From: Paraconexibacter sp040581415 | Lineage (GTDB): Bacteria > Actinomycetota > Thermoleophilia > Solirubrobacterales > Solirubrobacteraceae | Assembly (NCBI RefSeq): GCF_040581415.1 | Contig: NZ_CP114014.1 | Location: 4,092,001 to 4,156,000, forward strand | DNA: 64,000 nucleotides | Direction: 5' to 3' | Shown: one piece after another, positions 15,535-23,628 of the stretch | How positions within the stretch are numbered: position 1 is the first letter of the stretch | Layout of the letters: the number at the start of each line of letters is the position of its first letter | Notes under the pieces: model-generated | Seen by the model: the letters and a program-made list of their open reading frames with translations, nothing else | Database searches by the model: none | What the model was told of the DNA's origin: nothing | Position numbers and translations under genes: made by a program

Positions 15535-16806
15535 GTGCGGCGCTGGCTCGCCATCTTCCTGCTGCTGCTGGTCGCCTACGCGGCGACCATCGGCCTGCGC
15601 GCCGCGCCGGGCCAGCGCTACAGCGGCGCGGAGGCGCACCGGCTCCTGACGGCCGCGTCGATCTCCGAGGACGGTGACCTCGACCTCCGTGACCAGTACG
15701 CGCAGCGCACCTGGGACCGCTGGGACGGTCCGGTGCTGCGCCCCACCGCCGGCCTCACCGAGGGCCGGCTCGTCGAGCCGCAGGGCATCGGCTTCCCGTT
15801 GCTGATCGCCCCGGCCTACGCCCTGGGCGGGCCGACCCTCGTCGAGCTGCAGTGCGCCCTGCTGCTGGCACTCGCGTTCACGCTCGGCGCTGCGCTCGCC
15901 CGGCGCCTCGTCCCCGAGCCGTGGGCCACGCGCAGCGCGCTCCTCGTGGGACTGTCACCCCCGGCGCTCGCAGCGTCGACCACGGTCGCGCCGGTCGCCG
16001 CGGGTGCCGTCCTCATCACCGGCGGGGCACTGCTCGCGCTCCGGATCCGCGAGCGCCCGCGCCTGCGCTGGACGTTCTGGTGTGCGGCCTGCCTGGCGCT
16101 GACGGCCTGGCTCGACGTGCACCTCGCGCTGCCCGGCGCGGTGATCGCGGTCGCGCTCTGGCGCTGGCTGCGGCGGCGCGGGCGCGCGTTCACGGGCTTC
16201 GTGGCGCTGGAGGTCGTCCTGACGTCCGCCGTCGTCTTCATCACGGTCAACGACCGCGTCTTCGGCGGTCTGACGCCGGTGTCATCGCGCCTGTCGGGCG
16301 GCTCCCCCACGGGTGCTGAGGACGTCGCGCAGCAGCTCGAGCGGCTGCCTCGGATCCTCGGCGTGTTCGTGGACCGCGAGGCCGGCCTGATCCGGTGGGC
16401 GCCGGTCGTCGTCCTGGCGCTGGTCGCGCTCGTCGTGCTGGTCCGCTCACGCCGCGAGCGGCTGGCGAGCTTCATCGCCGACCAGATCGACGTCGAGGTC
16501 ACGAGCACGCTGCTGGCGCTGATCGCAGCCGCCGGGGTGGCGTGCGCGGTGTTCGCCCGTCCGTCGCTGCACGGGCCGTGGCTCGCGCCGCCGGACGTGG
16601 TCGTGATCCTGCCGTGCGCCGCCGCGTTGGTGGCGCTGGGGCTGCGCCGTCAGCCGCGGGTCGGCGCGGCGCTGGCGGCGGTCACGGTCGCCGGTGCGGT
16701 GTGGTTCCTGGCGGGCGCGCGGCTGGACGACGGTGCGGGGACCGCGCCGCCGCGGGGCCCGCTGCCCCTGGGCGGGGCCGAGCGGGTGCTGCCGGACCTG
16801 GGTTGA
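15535..16806 (+). CDS. Polytopic membrane protein, possibly GT-C-like
   Basis: 423 aa with about nine hydrophobic helices, starting with an N-terminal anchor (RRWLAIFLLLLVAYAATIGL). The large first extracytoplasmic segment contains EDGDLDLRDQYAQRTWDRW and is acidic, as in PMT/GT-C glycosyltransferases and their relatives where an acidic pair follows helix 1. Similar actinobacterial proteins are annotated only as membrane proteins; glycosyl transfer is a guess from topology. GTG 15535 is the first start with the helix intact. It ends 45 bases before the convergent meaB stop. Confidence 0.75.
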   Translation: MRRWLAIFLLLLVAYAATIGLRAAPGQRYSGAEAHRLLTAASISEDGDLDLRDQYAQRTWDRWDGPVLRPTAGLTEGRLVEPQGIGFPLLIAPAYALGGPTLVELQCALLLALAFTLGAALARRLVPEPWATRSALLVGLSPPALAASTTVAPVAAGAVLITGGALLALRIRERPRLRWTFWCAACLALTAWLDVHLALPGAVIAVALWRWLRRRGRAFTGFVALEVVLTSAVVFITVNDRVFGGLTPVSSRLSGGSPTGAEDVAQQLERLPRILGVFVDREAGLIRWAPVVVLALVALVVLVRSRRERLASFIADQIDVEVTSTLLALIAAAGVACAVFARPSLHGPWLAPPDVVVILPCAAALVALGLRRQPRVGAALAAVTVAGAVWFLAGARLDDGAGTAPPRGPLPLGGAERVLPDLG

Positions 16807-16851
16807 CGCGTCCCGGCGATCCTCGGCAGACCGATGGCGCGCGGCCGTCGG

Positions 16852-17808
16852 TCAGTCGCCCTTGAGGTCCGACAGGACCTGCGTCGCCGCGCTCGCCGGG
16901 TCGAGCTCCCGCTTGACCACGCGCTCGAGCAGCGCGGCGTAGGACTCGTCCTTGGACAGGCGCTCCTCGAGCTCGCGGCGCAGGCGCGCCGTGCAGATGG
17001 CCAGGACCTCGTTCTCCAGGTTGCGGCGACGGCGGTCGGAGAGCGTGCCCTCCTCCTCGATGAACTTGCGATGCTCGTCGAGCTTCTCGACGAGCTCCTC
17101 GATGCCCTTGCCGCGGACGGCCTCGGTCTTGACGATCGGGACGCGCCAGCCGACCTGCGGCGCCAGCGACAGGACGCCGCGGATCTCGCGGACCATCGTG
17201 TCCGTCAGCGGGTGGTCGGCCTTGTTGACGACGATGACGTCCGGGATCTCCATGATCCCCGCCTTCAGGGCCTGGATCGAGTCGCCGCTGCCCGGCATCA
17301 GGACCAGCACGACGGTGTCCGCGTGGTCGATGACGTCGATCTCGGCCTGGCCGACGCCGACGGTCTCCAGGAAGACGTCCTCCTTGCCGGAGGCGTCCAT
17401 CAGCAATGCCGCCTGGAGCGCCGCCTCGCTGAGCCCGCCGAGCGCGCCGCGGTTCGCCATCGAGCGGATGAAGACGCCGGGGTCGAGGAAGTGCTCGGTC
17501 AGCCGGATCCGGTCGCCGAGCAGCGCGCCCTTCGTGAACGGCGACGAGGGGTCGATGCTGAGGACGGCGACCTCGCGCTCGAGCGCGCGGCGGTTCTTGA
17601 CGAGCGCGCCGATCAGCGTCGACTTGCCGGCGCCGGGCGCGCCGGTGAAGCCCAGGATCGACGCCTTGCCGGTGTGCGGGTAGACCTCGCGGACCAGGTC
17701 CCAGCCGGCAGGATCGTCGGACTCCACCAGGGTGATCGCGCGGGCGAGCGCTCGCTTGTCCCCGTCGAGCAGGCGCTGCGCGAGGCTGGGCTTCGGGTCG
17801 TCGGTCAT
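16852..17808 (-). CDS. meaB: MeaB/ArgK-type GTPase, acyl-CoA mutase chaperone
   Basis: 318 aa G3E-family P-loop GTPase. It guards B12-dependent acyl-CoA mutases: it gates cofactor loading and ejects damaged cobalamin. Walker A is GFTGAPGAGKST (residues 53-64), followed by SIDPSSPFTKGALLGDRIRL (switch region), ETVGVGQAEIDV and the guanine-specificity motif VVNKADH. The basic C-terminal dimerisation arm (RRRNLENEVLAICTARLRRE) is present. Its likely client is the mutase large subunit 13 kb upstream; meaB is usually next to the mutase, so the split is mildly unusual. ATG 17808 or the in-frame ATG 17823 could start it; neither has a good ribosome site. Confidence 0.93.
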   Translation of the reverse strand: MTDDPKPSLAQRLLDGDKRALARAITLVESDDPAGWDLVREVYPHTGKASILGFTGAPGAGKSTLIGALVKNRRALEREVAVLSIDPSSPFTKGALLGDRIRLTEHFLDPGVFIRSMANRGALGGLSEAALQAALLMDASGKEDVFLETVGVGQAEIDVIDHADTVVLVLMPGSGDSIQALKAGIMEIPDVIVVNKADHPLTDTMVREIRGVLSLAPQVGWRVPIVKTEAVRGKGIEELVEKLDEHRKFIEEEGTLSDRRRRNLENEVLAICTARLRRELEERLSKDESYAALLERVVKRELDPASAATQVLSDLKGD

Positions 17809-17883
17809 CCGGCGGCGGATCATGCCAGGGGAGGCGCGCACCCGGGGTGTCGGTGTCGTCCGCCCGGGCGGTCGTCCGGCGAT

Positions 17884-17903
17884 CCCGCACGTCCACGTGT
17901 GGG
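17884..17903. promoter_or_regulatory. Near-perfect palindrome in the meaB/acyltransferase divergent region
   Basis: CCCGCACGT and ACGTGTGGG (one mismatch) face each other around CC, 14 bases before the acyltransferase start. It could be an operator; it also overlaps the GGGAG ribosome site. Confidence 0.3.
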
Positions 17904-17916
17904 AGCATGTCGCGCC

Positions 17917-18603
17917 GTGGAGCCCGTGCTCACCATCCCCGACGACGGTCCCGTGACCGCTCAGGTTCCGCCTCGGCGCGGCCCGGCTCCGCTCAGCGGC
18001 GGGCCGCTGGCGTTCGTGCGGTTCGCCCGCAGCCACAACATGGTCAACCGCTATTACGTGGTGCTGATCGCCCGCTGGCTGTGGCTGAAGCTGAAGTTCC
18101 GCGGTCGCCTCAAGACGGATGGGCTCGCGTTCATCTGCCCGGGCGTGCACTTCGAGATCGGGCCGAACGCCGTCGTCCACCTGGGGCGCTGGGCGTGGCT
18201 CGGGCACGGGACGAAGGTCCGCTGCCACGAGGGCGAGGTGCACATCGGCGCGAAGTCCGTGCTCGGACAGGAATGCACGATCAGCTGCTACCAGCACGTC
18301 TCGATCGGCCGCGAGTGCATCATCGCCGACCGCGCGATGTTCATCGACTTCGACCACGGCGTCGTCGAGAGCGATCGGCCGATCCGCAACCAGGGCATCT
18401 ACATGCGCGACGTGCGCATCGGGCACAACGTGTGGATCGGGTACGGCGCGTCGTTCCTGCGTGGGGTGACGGTCGGCGACAACGCGGTCGTCGGGACCAG
18501 CAGCGTCGTGACCCGGGACGTCCCGGCGAACGCGGTCAGCGCGGGCGTGCCGGCGCGGGTCTCGCGGATGCGGGACACCCCGGCGACGATGCGCTGGGAG
18601 TAG
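17917..18603 (+). CDS. Left-handed beta-helix (hexapeptide) O-acyltransferase
   Basis: 228 aa. The central and C-terminal parts show hexapeptide repeats (IGPNAVVHLG, IGAKSVLGQECTIS, IGRECIIADR, VRIGHNVWIGYGASFLRGV, IGDNA-like VGDNAVVGTSSVVTRDVPAN), the LbH fold of WcaF/NodL-type acetyltransferases that acylate sugars using acetyl-CoA. His residues in CYQHVSIG and FDHGV could be catalytic. GTG 17917 has GGGAG 11 bases upstream. Acceptor is unknown, most likely a surface sugar. Divergent from meaB; the DUF3253 gene follows 9 bases later. Confidence 0.88.
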   Translation: MEPVLTIPDDGPVTAQVPPRRGPAPLSGGPLAFVRFARSHNMVNRYYVVLIARWLWLKLKFRGRLKTDGLAFICPGVHFEIGPNAVVHLGRWAWLGHGTKVRCHEGEVHIGAKSVLGQECTISCYQHVSIGRECIIADRAMFIDFDHGVVESDRPIRNQGIYMRDVRIGHNVWIGYGASFLRGVTVGDNAVVGTSSVVTRDVPANAVSAGVPARVSRMRDTPATMRWE

Positions 18604-18612
18604 GCGGCGTCC

Positions 18613-18900
18613 ATGGCGGCACCCGGCGACTCCGCTCCGGCTCCCGACGACGCCGCGATCCGCGAGTCGATCGAGCGCTTGCTGGCGGCTCGGGACGAGG
18701 GGAAGACGATCTGCCCGTCCGAGGCCGCCAGGGACCTGGCCGGCGACGCCGACTTCCGCCCGTTGATGGACGACGTGCGGCGGGTGGCGTTCGGGCTGGT
18801 GGACGCGGGGTCGCTGGAGGTGACCCAGGGTGGCGAGGTCGTCGACGGCCGCGAGGCGCGCGGGCCGATCCGGCTGCGGTCGGTCCCGGCAGCGGACTGA
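18613..18900 (+). CDS. DUF3253 domain protein
   Basis: 95 aa, full length for the family. The family pattern is plain: ICPSEAARDLAGD, FRPLMDDVRRVAFGLVDAG and LEVTQGGEVVDGREARGPIR. DUF3253 proteins look like small winged-helix proteins but their role is not established. It starts 9 bases after the acyltransferase stop with GGGAG in the stop region, so the two are probably co-transcribed. Confidence 0.88.
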   Translation: MAAPGDSAPAPDDAAIRESIERLLAARDEGKTICPSEAARDLAGDADFRPLMDDVRRVAFGLVDAGSLEVTQGGEVVDGREARGPIRLRSVPAAD

Positions 18901-19467
18901 CGGGTCGGTCCTCCGCGCTCGAATTGATGGCGTGGTCGGCCTGGTGGTGGGGGGTCTGTGGCGCTGACGCCGAGGACCGACGTGGTCCTGACGGCCTCGG
19001 AAACGGCGGGCCGGGACGGGGTGAACGCGTCGTTGCGGGTTCACCCCTGGGTGCGGGGCCGAGGCTGCGGTCGCCGCGACACCGGATGCCGTCAGTGACG
19101 CTGAGCGTCACTCGGGGCATGCCGTTTGGTCTGCGCGCAGCGATCGACGCCCTGCGGGAGACGAACGTCGATCCTGCTCTCTCTGGCGACGAATGATCGA
19201 CGTTCGGCGCCACGGTGCCGGGACTTCGTGCAGCAGAACTCGTATGACGACCTGAGCGCACACGGTCCCTGAGCCCGCCGCCCCGAGTGACGCCCCGCGT
19301 CCAGGCCCGGACAGCCACCCAGCGCACACCGCCGTCCCGGCCCGCTGTAAAAGAGCGATCGCCTCCGTGCGGCGATCAACGTCAGCGCCACCGAACCTCG
19401 CGTCCTACGAGAGCGCGCCTCCTGCCACACAGCGCTACCCCTCTTCGCCCGGAACCGACCAAGGCGG
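18901..19467. other. 567-bp gene-free region rich in inverted repeats
   Basis: I find no credible gene on either strand. Perfect inverted repeats are seen: GTCGGTCCTC (18904-18913) with 18972-18981; GGGGTGAAC (19018-19026) with 19039-19047; AGTGACGCT (19094-19102) with 19104-19112; CGAACGTCGATC (19162-19173) with 19195-19206; GATCGCC (19357-19363) with 19371-19377. The region lies between two convergent genes, so it has room for terminators, but it is far longer than needed and could hold a small RNA or the remains of a lost element. Confidence 0.55.
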
Positions 19468-20892
19468 TCAGGGGGCCAGGAGTGTCGCCGCGCGCGCGTA
19501 CGGTGCCAGCGACCGGACCGCCGGATCCGCCGAGCCCGGCGAGCGCAGGGCATCGACCAGCGCGGTGTGGTGGCCCGCCGCCCGCTCGACCGGGTACTCG
19601 CCCGCCAGCGTCCGCGTCACCATGAACGCCCAGTCGCTCGACTGCAGCGCGAGCAGCTCGCGGACGGCGCGCGGGTCTGCGTCGGGCCCGGCCGCGACCA
19701 CGGCGAGCTCAGCCGACCGCGCCTGCCAGGCGAGGTCGGCGACTGCCGGCGCGTCCCAGGTGCTGAGGTCGCGCGGCGTCCCCCACGACGTCGTTCCCGG
19801 GTCGATCGGATCCGCTGCCGGGAACTCCGCGAGGGCGTCGTCGAGGTGGACGATCCGCAGCCCCTGGACGCGCGCCTCGTCGAGGACCGCTGCCAGCCAG
19901 TCGACGCCCTCGTACCACCAGTGCCCCAGCAGCTCGGTGTCCAGCGCGCACACGCTGAGCCCGCCCTCGGCGACGCGCTCGCGGGCGGCGGCGACGAAGT
20001 GCGCGGCGTCCGTCCGAACCCTGTCCAGCGCGCGCGAGCGGTCGTACACGCTGCCGTCCACCGACCACGGGTGGTGGTCGTGGGTCGTGCGATGGTGGTA
20101 GTCGCGGTAGCTGCCGTGGGCCGGGTACCCGCCGTCGGACCACACGAGCTCCATCACCGCGCGGTCGATCGGCACCAGCAGCGGGCCGGCCGCGGTCCGG
20201 TACGGCGTCAGGTGACCCGGTGCGCCGTGGCCGCCGAGGACGTCGGTCAGGTCGACGCAGGTCGCGTGGACCCCGGCCCCCTCCAGCAGCGGGTCCAGCC
20301 ACGGGGCGTGCGCGCACTCGGGCAGCCAGAAGCCGCCGCGCCACGGCCGCGCGGCGTCGAACCGCTCGCGGTGCCCGTCGATGCCGGCCCGCAGCTGCAG
20401 CTGGACGCCGGCCTCGGTCGCGATCAGCGGCAGCACGGCGTGCGTCGCGCTGCTGGTCCACGCCGCGTGGGGAGCCAGCGCCCGGACGACGCCGAGCTCG
20501 TCGCCGGCGGTGAGCGTCCCGAACCGCTCGAGCGCGCGCTCGTAGTCGCCGGCCGCCAGCTCGAGTGCGGCAGCGAGGTCGTCGTGGCCGGACGCGCGGC
20601 AGCCGTCGACGTCGAGCGCGTGCGAGGCGCGGCGCACGTCCTTCAGGAAGGCGGCGAACCGCTCCCCCAGCCCCGGCGCGCTCAGCTGGTCCACGAGGAC
20701 GGGCGTCAGGCTCAACGTGACCGCGTCCCCGCCCGGTCCGTCGAGCACGTCGAGCAGCGGCAGGTAGCAGGTGGCGAGCGCCTCGAAGAGCCACTCCTCC
20801 CCGAACGGCCACGTCCCGAAGCCCTCCACGTACGGCATGTGGGAGTGCAGGACGATCGCGAGCGCGCCCGGGCCGTCGCCCGCGGCGCTCAT
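19468..20892 (-). CDS. GH57 1,4-alpha-glucan branching enzyme
   Basis: 474 aa. GH57 branching enzymes cut an alpha-1,4 chain and rejoin it by an alpha-1,6 bond. The family opening IVLHSHMPYVEGFGTWPFGE is present, the catalytic nucleophile is the Glu in FWLPECAH (Glu192) and the acid is the Asp in LDTELLGHWWYEG (Asp318). ATG 20892 overlaps the end of the upstream methyltransferase (ATGA type, 4 bases), so they are translationally coupled. In Mycobacterium tuberculosis the equivalent pair Rv3030/Rv3031 belongs to the methylglucose lipopolysaccharide locus, suggesting a role in a methylated or capsular alpha-glucan here. No glycosyltransferase follows in this window. Confidence 0.93.
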   Translation of the reverse strand: MSAAGDGPGALAIVLHSHMPYVEGFGTWPFGEEWLFEALATCYLPLLDVLDGPGGDAVTLSLTPVLVDQLSAPGLGERFAAFLKDVRRASHALDVDGCRASGHDDLAAALELAAGDYERALERFGTLTAGDELGVVRALAPHAAWTSSATHAVLPLIATEAGVQLQLRAGIDGHRERFDAARPWRGGFWLPECAHAPWLDPLLEGAGVHATCVDLTDVLGGHGAPGHLTPYRTAAGPLLVPIDRAVMELVWSDGGYPAHGSYRDYHHRTTHDHHPWSVDGSVYDRSRALDRVRTDAAHFVAAARERVAEGGLSVCALDTELLGHWWYEGVDWLAAVLDEARVQGLRIVHLDDALAEFPAADPIDPGTTSWGTPRDLSTWDAPAVADLAWQARSAELAVVAAGPDADPRAVRELLALQSSDWAFMVTRTLAGEYPVERAAGHHTALVDALRSPGSADPAVRSLAPYARAATLLAP

Positions 20893-21677
20893 GGCCGGCA
20901 GACGGCGAGGAAGTCGAGCGCGCCGTCCAGGTCGCACTCGTCCGCCGGCCGGATGGCGAAGTCGCCCGTCGAGATCGCCGGCGTGAAGCGGTCGTAGAAC
21001 GGCTTGGAGAACCGCAGGGTCTTGTGGACCCGGTCCCACCCGAGGTTCTCGATCGCGAACTGGTGAATGCCCAGCTTGCCCGCGTGGAAGAGCCCGTACA
21101 GCTCCACGGTCCCGTAGTGCGCCTCGCACAGCGCGCGGAACTCGTCGGCGCGGTACTCCTTGATGTGCCACGGGTTCTCGGACTTCTCCGCACCCTCGGG
21201 CGCGAGCGTCAGCAGGTTCGGCGTCGTGACGTACGCGGCCGGCGCGGCGCTGGCGGCGGTCATCGACTTGAAGTGCTCGAGGATCTCGTCCGGGTTGCGG
21301 ACGTGCTCGATCGTCTGCAGGAAGACGACGACGTCGGCGGGATCGGCGAACGTCTCCACGAGGTCGCGGGCGAAGCGCACGTTCGCGCCGGTGTACCTCA
21401 GGCGCGCGTGCTCGTGCGCCTCCGGGTTGGCGTCGACGCCGACCACGGACTTCGCGGTGCGGGCGAGGACGTCGGACCCGTAGCCCTCGCCGCAGGCCAT
21501 GTCGACCACGTCCAGGCCGCCGACGCGGGCACGGATCCACTCGTAGACGACGAGGTGGCGGCGGAACCAGTAGTTCTCCAGCGGGACGTCCGGCAGCGTG
21601 CGCTCGCCGGTCAGCGCGAGCGGCGGCACGCCGTCCGGCTGGTCCTGCTGGAGGTAGAGCGTCTGGGTGTCGGACAC
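20889..21677 (-). CDS. SAM-dependent methyltransferase coupled to the GH57 enzyme
   Basis: 262 aa class I methyltransferase. Motif I is VVDMACGEGYGSDVLA (about residues 57-72), followed by VVGVDANPEA (acidic loop binding the SAM ribose) and FLQTIEHVRNPDEILEHF. It starts with GTG 21677 (VSDTQTLYLQQ), the place where conserved sequence begins. It resembles Rv3030-type methyltransferases found directly before GH57 branching enzymes. The acceptor is unproven; sugar O-methylation is an inference from the neighbour. Confidence 0.88.
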   Translation of the reverse strand: MSDTQTLYLQQDQPDGVPPLALTGERTLPDVPLENYWFRRHLVVYEWIRARVGGLDVVDMACGEGYGSDVLARTAKSVVGVDANPEAHEHARLRYTGANVRFARDLVETFADPADVVVFLQTIEHVRNPDEILEHFKSMTAASAAPAAYVTTPNLLTLAPEGAEKSENPWHIKEYRADEFRALCEAHYGTVELYGLFHAGKLGIHQFAIENLGWDRVHKTLRFSKPFYDRFTPAISTGDFAIRPADECDLDGALDFLAVCRP

Positions 21678-21767
21678 GGCGGGAACAGTAGTCGCGGACG
21701 CTCGGCCGCGGCCGGGCGGTGGGCGGGCCGACGGCCGATGCTGAACGCGGGCGTTCGCCCGGCGGCG

Positions 21768-21773
21768 TACCCT
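21768..21773 (+). promoter_or_regulatory. -10 hexamer for a leaderless methyltransferase transcript
   Basis: TACCCT ends 8 bases before ATG 21782, without a ribosome binding site in between. Confidence 0.35.
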
Positions 21774-21781
21774 TCCGCGCC

Positions 21782-22693
21782 ATGGCCGCACCTGAGACCG
21801 CCGAGGAGATCCGCGACGTCAACACCCGCTACCACGACGGTGCGGCGGCGGACTACGACGCCAAGTGGGGCATCGACTACGGCGAGATCGGCCGGCGGCA
21901 GGTCCTGCAGAAGGTGCGCAAGGCGCTCGGCGCCGGCCACGGCAGCTTCGACCGCGCGCTGGAGATCGGCGCGGGCACCGGCTACTTCACGCTGAACATG
22001 ATGCAGGCCGGGGTCATCCGCGAAGCGGTCTGCACCGACATCTCGACGGGGATGATGGAGACGCTCGCGGGCAACGCGGAGCGGCTCGGTCTCGAAGTGA
22101 CGACGCAGGTCGCGGACGCCGAGGCGCTGCCGTTCCCGGACGCGTCGTTCGACCTGGTCCTGGGTCATGCCGTCCTGCACCACCTGCCGAACCTCGACCG
22201 CGCGTTCGACGAGTTCTTCCGCGTCCTGCGACCCGGCGGCTCGGTCATGTTCGCCGGCGAGCCGTCCCGCGTCGGCGACCGGATCGCGGCCTACCCGAAG
22301 CGCGCCGCGACCCGCGTCGCGCCGGCCTGGCGCGCAGCTCTGCGTGCGCGTCCCGCCGCCGAGGGCTGGTCGGACGGCGGCGCCGAGAACCACCAGCTCG
22401 AGGGCTCGGTCGACGTGCATGCGTTCGTCCCGAGCGACCTCTCGGCGTTCGCCCGCGGCGCGGGGTTCACCGACGTCGACGTGATCGGCGAGGAGCTGCT
22501 GGCCAACTGGTTCGGCTGGACGAACCGCGCGCTGGAGGCCTCCGCCGACCAGCAGGACGTCCCGAACTGGTGGCGCCAGTACGCCTACCGCGGCTACATC
22601 GCGCTGCAGGCGGTCGACCGCACGCTCCTCGAGTCCCGCCTGCCGCCGGCGATCTTCTACAACCTGATGATCGCGGCCCAGAAGCCCGCCTGA
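21782..22693 (+). CDS. SAM-dependent methyltransferase (Methyltransf_11 type)
   Basis: 303 aa. Motif I is ALEIGAGTGYFTLN (about 59-72), then CTDISTGMMETL, the post-I segment ADAEALPFPDASFDLVLGHA and the post-motif LRPGGSVMFAGEPS. The C-terminal 130 residues form an extra helical region (NWFGWTNRALEAS, NWWRQYAYRGYI) not found in small methyltransferases and may hold the acceptor. It is divergent from the GH57-linked methyltransferase with 104 bases between starts, so a shared control region is possible. Substrate unknown. Confidence 0.88.
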   Translation: MAAPETAEEIRDVNTRYHDGAAADYDAKWGIDYGEIGRRQVLQKVRKALGAGHGSFDRALEIGAGTGYFTLNMMQAGVIREAVCTDISTGMMETLAGNAERLGLEVTTQVADAEALPFPDASFDLVLGHAVLHHLPNLDRAFDEFFRVLRPGGSVMFAGEPSRVGDRIAAYPKRAATRVAPAWRAALRARPAAEGWSDGGAENHQLEGSVDVHAFVPSDLSAFARGAGFTDVDVIGEELLANWFGWTNRALEASADQQDVPNWWRQYAYRGYIALQAVDRTLLESRLPPAIFYNLMIAAQKPA

Positions 22694-22715
22694 GCGACGC
22701 CGCCGGACGGGCTCG

Positions 22716-23618
22716 TCAGACGCCGTCGAGGAAGGCGAGCAGCTCGCGGGCGCCCGTCTGCGGGACCTCGGCCTGCCAGAAGTGCCCCGCGTCCGGCAGC
22801 AGCGTCGGCGCGTCCGGCGCGGTCGGGAGCGTCGTCGCGAGCTTCACGGCCCAGCGGACCGGGAGGAACCGGTCGTCGGTCGCCCACAGGACCCGGGCGG
22901 GCTTGTCCCACGCCGCGAGCGTCGGGACCGCGTCGATCGTCCAGCGCGGATCCTGGGCGCCGACGTAGGCGCACCAGGCGTCGAGCCCGTCGCCGGTGTC
23001 CAGCGCGTGGAACCAGTCGTCGACCAGGGCATCCGCGATCCGGCCGCGCCGGACGGTCTGCGGCAGCGGCCAGACGGCCCGCATGGGGGCCTGGATCAGC
23101 CGGCCGCGCCCGAGGATCCGCGCCAGCGCGGGCCGGGCGGCCAGCTGCTCCATCGCCGCGATCGCCGGGACCTTCCAGTTGTCGAAGCAGACGACGTCGC
23201 AGAACGCCACGGCGCGGACGCGGTGCGGATGGCGGACCAGCAGCTGCTGGCCGTGCGCGCCGCCCTGGTCGTGCAGGACGAGCAGCACCTCCTCGATCCC
23301 GAGGTGGTCCAGCAGCGCGGCGAGCATGTCCGCCTGTCCGGGACTGCCGAGGTCCGCGCCCGGGGCCGGACGTGAGCGCCCCATGCCGTTGAGGTCGACG
23401 GCGATGCAGTCGTAGCGCTCGCCGAGCGCACCCAGCAGCGGCTCCCACAGGCGTGCGGACGTCGGGATGCCGTGGACGAGCAGCAGCGGCGCCCCGCTGC
23501 CGTGGCGCAGGTACGTGATGTCCCCGCAGTCCAGCGGCGCGCTCTGCCGCGCGAGGGAGCCGACCGGCAGGGTCGGCGCTTCGGGTGCGGGTGGTTGCGT
23601 GCGGCGGGCCTCGAGCAT
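22716..23618 (-). CDS. Alpha/beta hydrolase with Asp nucleophile
   Basis: 300 aa. The oxyanion motif HGIPTSARLW and the nucleophile elbow VLHDQGG (Asp117) place it with the epoxide hydrolase/haloalkane or haloacid dehalogenase branch rather than Ser esterases; the later ATDDRFLP and AGHFWQAE supply the acid and His. Haloalkane dehalogenases usually have Trp after the Asp; here it is Gln, so halide binding is doubtful and epoxide or ester hydrolysis is more likely. The protein has the normal length. It is convergent with the methyltransferase and follows the photolyase gene by 10 bases, so it may belong to the same leftward transcript. Confidence 0.85.
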   Translation of the reverse strand: MLEARRTQPPAPEAPTLPVGSLARQSAPLDCGDITYLRHGSGAPLLLVHGIPTSARLWEPLLGALGERYDCIAVDLNGMGRSRPAPGADLGSPGQADMLAALLDHLGIEEVLLVLHDQGGAHGQQLLVRHPHRVRAVAFCDVVCFDNWKVPAIAAMEQLAARPALARILGRGRLIQAPMRAVWPLPQTVRRGRIADALVDDWFHALDTGDGLDAWCAYVGAQDPRWTIDAVPTLAAWDKPARVLWATDDRFLPVRWAVKLATTLPTAPDAPTLLPDAGHFWQAEVPQTGARELLAFLDGV

Positions 23619-23628
23619 GCGGGCGAAC

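Noticed and set aside
19092..19553. Possible gene on the minus strand in the 567-bp gap
   Set aside because: Codon composition and sequence are random-looking, it lacks a ribosome site and it crosses several perfect inverted repeats.
21150..21170. GATGTGCCAC word resembling the palindromic element
   Set aside because: It encodes the conserved PWHI residues of the methyltransferase and has no inverted partner nearby.
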